Assembly: GCA_022766245.1 (NCBI GenBank)
Contig: JALEPL010000052.1
Span: 62,001-126,000, forward strand
Length of the DNA: 64,000 bases
Direction of reading: 5' to 3'
Origin: Lachnospiraceae bacterium
GTDB lineage: Bacteria; Bacillota; Clostridia; Lachnospirales; Lachnospiraceae
This document shows positions 62,743 through 64,000 of the stretch, in pieces (the stretch's first letter is position 1; each line of letters begins with the position of its first letter). The position numbers were made by a program, and so were the translations under genes. The notes under the pieces were generated by a model that ran no database searches, was not told where the DNA came from, and saw only the letters and a list, made by a program, of their open reading frames with translations.

Positions 62743-63069
62743 TTACTGAGCTGCGCTCTGATTAAAAAAAAGTGCCGTTATTTTGGATGAATACTCATTC
62801 CACTCTTTCCGATACATATCCAACTGCTGTCTCCCCAGTTCCGTCAGCTTATAGTATCTGCGATTTCTCCCACCACACTCCACATCGTGGATTTCCAGGC
62901 ATCCACCCTTCTGCAGGCGACGAAGCACCGGATACAGTGTGGATTCCGATACCTCGATGGTGGTTCTCACATCCTGGGTAATCCGGTATCCGTAGGTTCC
63001 CTGCGGATCCTTTGACACTACCGCAAGTACGATGGCGTCCAGCAGGGCTGCCCCTGTGTTAAAAACCAT
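62743..63069 (-). CDS. PadR-family transcriptional regulator
   Basis: A protein of 108 residues with a winged helix (ALLDAIVLAVVSKDPQGTYGYRI, SESTLYPVLRRLQKGGCLEI, GGRNRRYYKLTELGRQQL), matching PadR subfamily 1. The C-terminal helix (MYRKEWNEYSSKITALF) serves dimerisation. It most likely represses its own operon. The ATG at 63069 follows AGGAG. Effector unknown. Confidence 0.93.
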   Translation of the reverse strand: MVFNTGAALLDAIVLAVVSKDPQGTYGYRITQDVRTTIEVSESTLYPVLRRLQKGGCLEIHDVECGGRNRRYYKLTELGRQQLDMYRKEWNEYSSKITALFFNQSAAQ

Positions 63070-63093
63070 GCAATCACTCCTTTTCTTTTTTGG

Positions 63094-63107
63094 AACATAT
63101 TTATGTT
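63094..63107. promoter_or_regulatory. Candidate PadR operator
   Basis: AACAT-ATTT-ATGTT, a 14-bp palindrome between the promoter and the padR-family gene, where autorepression would act. Confidence 0.55.
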
Positions 63108-63108
63108 C

Positions 63109-63168
63109 TATAATATTATTTGTTTTCCAATACTATATATCATATAATATTATTTGTCAATACTATAT
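63109..63168. repeat. AT-rich tandem repeat at the PadR promoter
   Basis: TATAATATTATTTGT occurs at 63109-63123 and 63143-63157, each followed by CAATACTATAT (63128-63138 and 63158-63168), i.e. two units 30-34 bp apart. Confidence 0.8.
63132..63160 (-). promoter_or_regulatory. Promoter of the PadR operon
   Basis: A perfect TTGACA, 17 bp, TATAGT on the minus strand. The boxes lie within the tandem repeat; the second repeat unit carries a weaker TTGGAA copy downstream. Confidence 0.8.
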
Positions 63169-63180
63169 TATATATGCATA

Positions 63181-63212
63181 AAAAAACAGCAGAAAACTTC
63201 TGCTGTTTTATA
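63181..63212 (-). terminator. Intrinsic terminator of purB
   Basis: Stem AAACAGCAGAA/TTCTGCTGTTT with a 4-nt loop, followed on the minus strand by a run of seven T, 11 bp beyond the purB stop codon. Confidence 0.92.
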
Positions 63213-63222
63213 TATTCCACTT

Positions 63223-64000
63223 TTATACGTTAATTTCTGCTGTCATTCCCAGCAAATCCTTGTTCTCCTCCAGAATGGGATTTACCACATTCTTTAAGAA
63301 TGCCTCCACCTGAACCGGTGCACGTCCCACATACTTGGAAGGATCCATGCTCTTCTCCAGCTCTTCTAAGGTCATATTAAAGGCCGGGTCAGCAGCAATC
63401 AGCTCCAGAAGATTATTATCTTTTCCTTCCTGCTTTACATGGGCACCTGCCTGCATAGAAAGTACACGAATCTTCTCGTGCATTTCCTGACGATCTCCGC
63501 CGGCTTTTACTGCATCCATCATGATGTTCTCTGTCGCCATGAATGGCAGCTCGCTCATCATGTGTTTCCGAATTACCTTATCGTAAACAACCAGTCCATC
63601 CACTACGTTCAGACAAAGATCTAAGATACCATCGATGGCCAAAAATCCCTCTGGAATAGAAAGTCTCTTGTTGGCAGAATCATCCAAGGTACGCTCAAAC
63701 CACTGGGTAGCAGAGGTAATAGCCGGATTCAATGCATCGATCATCACATAACGGGATAAGGATGCGATACGCTCACTTCTCATAGGATTACGCTTATATG
63801 CCATAGCTGAGGAACCGATCTGACTCTTCTCGAAGGGCTCTTCCACTTCTTTTAAATGCTGCAGGAGACGAATGTCATTGGACATCTTGTGTGCACTGGC
63901 TGCAATGCCTGCAAGAATATTTGCCACGCGGGTATCTACTTTTCTGGAATAGGTCTGCCCGGAAACAGCATAACACTCCTTGAAGCCCATCTTCTCAGCA
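63223..64000 (-). CDS. purB: Adenylosuccinate lyase, N-terminus beyond window edge
   Basis: Acts twice in purine synthesis, releasing fumarate from SAICAR and from adenylosuccinate. The visible C-terminal 258 residues hold the fumarase/lyase signature GSSAMAYKRNPMRSE with its catalytic Ser, and the helical domain that follows. The frame is open to base 64000, so the apparent ATG at 63990 is internal. The terminator directly after it shows it is the last gene of its transcript. Confidence 0.94.
   Translation of the reverse strand, partial: AEKMGFKECYAVSGQTYSRKVDTRVANILAGIAASAHKMSNDIRLLQHLKEVEEPFEKSQIGSSAMAYKRNPMRSERIASLSRYVMIDALNPAITSATQWFERTLDDSANKRLSIPEGFLAIDGILDLCLNVVDGLVVYDKVIRKHMMSELPFMATENIMMDAVKAGGDRQEMHEKIRVLSMQAGAHVKQEGKDNNLLELIAADPAFNMTLEELEKSMDPSKYVGRAPVQVEAFLKNVVNPILEENKDLLGMTAEINV

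Overview
The window reads as the chromosome of a Gram-positive anaerobe of the Clostridia, most likely a Lachnospiraceae-type gut bacterium. The evidence is the gene order (priA-def-fmt-rsmB-rlmN-PP2C-prkC; dgt-dnaG-rpoD-trmK-NIF3; secG-rnr-smpB-ssrA), strong Shine-Dalgarno sites, anaerobic NrdDG, a ferredoxin-type aldo/keto reductase, pyrBI, and DUF5685/DUF5057 proteins. Nearly everything is on the minus strand, so transcription mostly runs from high to low coordinates. No species can be named from the sequence alone.

Layout. 1-8.5 kb: a housekeeping operon for replication restart, N-terminal formyl-Met handling, rRNA methylation and the PP2C phosphatase/PASTA kinase signalling pair (the kinase runs off the left edge). 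8.5-13.2 kb: a small ABC-type-IV-like membrane protein, a PH-domain protein, pyrBI on the plus strand, a DnaJ-domain protein, a DUF5685 protein and a zinc-ribbon membrane protein. 13.3-32.6 kb: one long type IV pilus operon, in transcription order pilB, pilT, pilC, pilA, pilD, pilMN fusion, pilO, then four further prepilin-like genes, two of them carrying passengers of about 700 residues, and finally a 1683-residue DUF5057-like secreted protein, closed by a terminator. 32.7-33.0 kb: RNase P RNA. 33.3-46.7 kb: TGS-domain nucleoside kinase, two tandem paralogous GT39-like membrane glycosyltransferases, NIF3, trmK, rpoD, dnaG, dgt, a Fe-S aldo/keto reductase and an acyltransferase. 46.8-48.5 kb: an accessory patch with an orphan HipA-like kinase, structured repeats and tRNA-Leu(AAG). 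48.5-54.3 kb: an orphan response regulator, a membrane protein with a TTG start, an SseB-like protein and nrdDG under two candidate NrdR boxes. 54.4-56.7 kb: an AAA/DUF4143 ATPase, a palindromic mobile element, tmRNA and a second palindromic mobile element. 56.7-64 kb: smpB, rnr, secG, eno, a PadR-DUF1700-DUF4097 operon, and purB running off the right edge.

The most unexpected content is non-coding. A family of short palindromic elements with ends close to GTATCTGTTCAG or GTTACTGTTCAC is scattered through the window. Three copies show duplicated flanks of exactly 8 bp: a 185-bp copy beside tmRNA, a 143-bp copy directly after the smpB stop codon, and a copy of only 27 bp upstream of the DUF1700 gene. 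They look like very small non-autonomous transposable elements that often settle at gene 3' ends. The second notable system is the pilus operon, whose last genes look like an oversized pilus-tip or cargo complex. Smaller items of note are a 12-bp stem that would bury the eno Shine-Dalgarno site, an NrdR-type promoter for nrdDG, and an orphan HipA-like kinase beside a partial copy of a tRNA 3' end.
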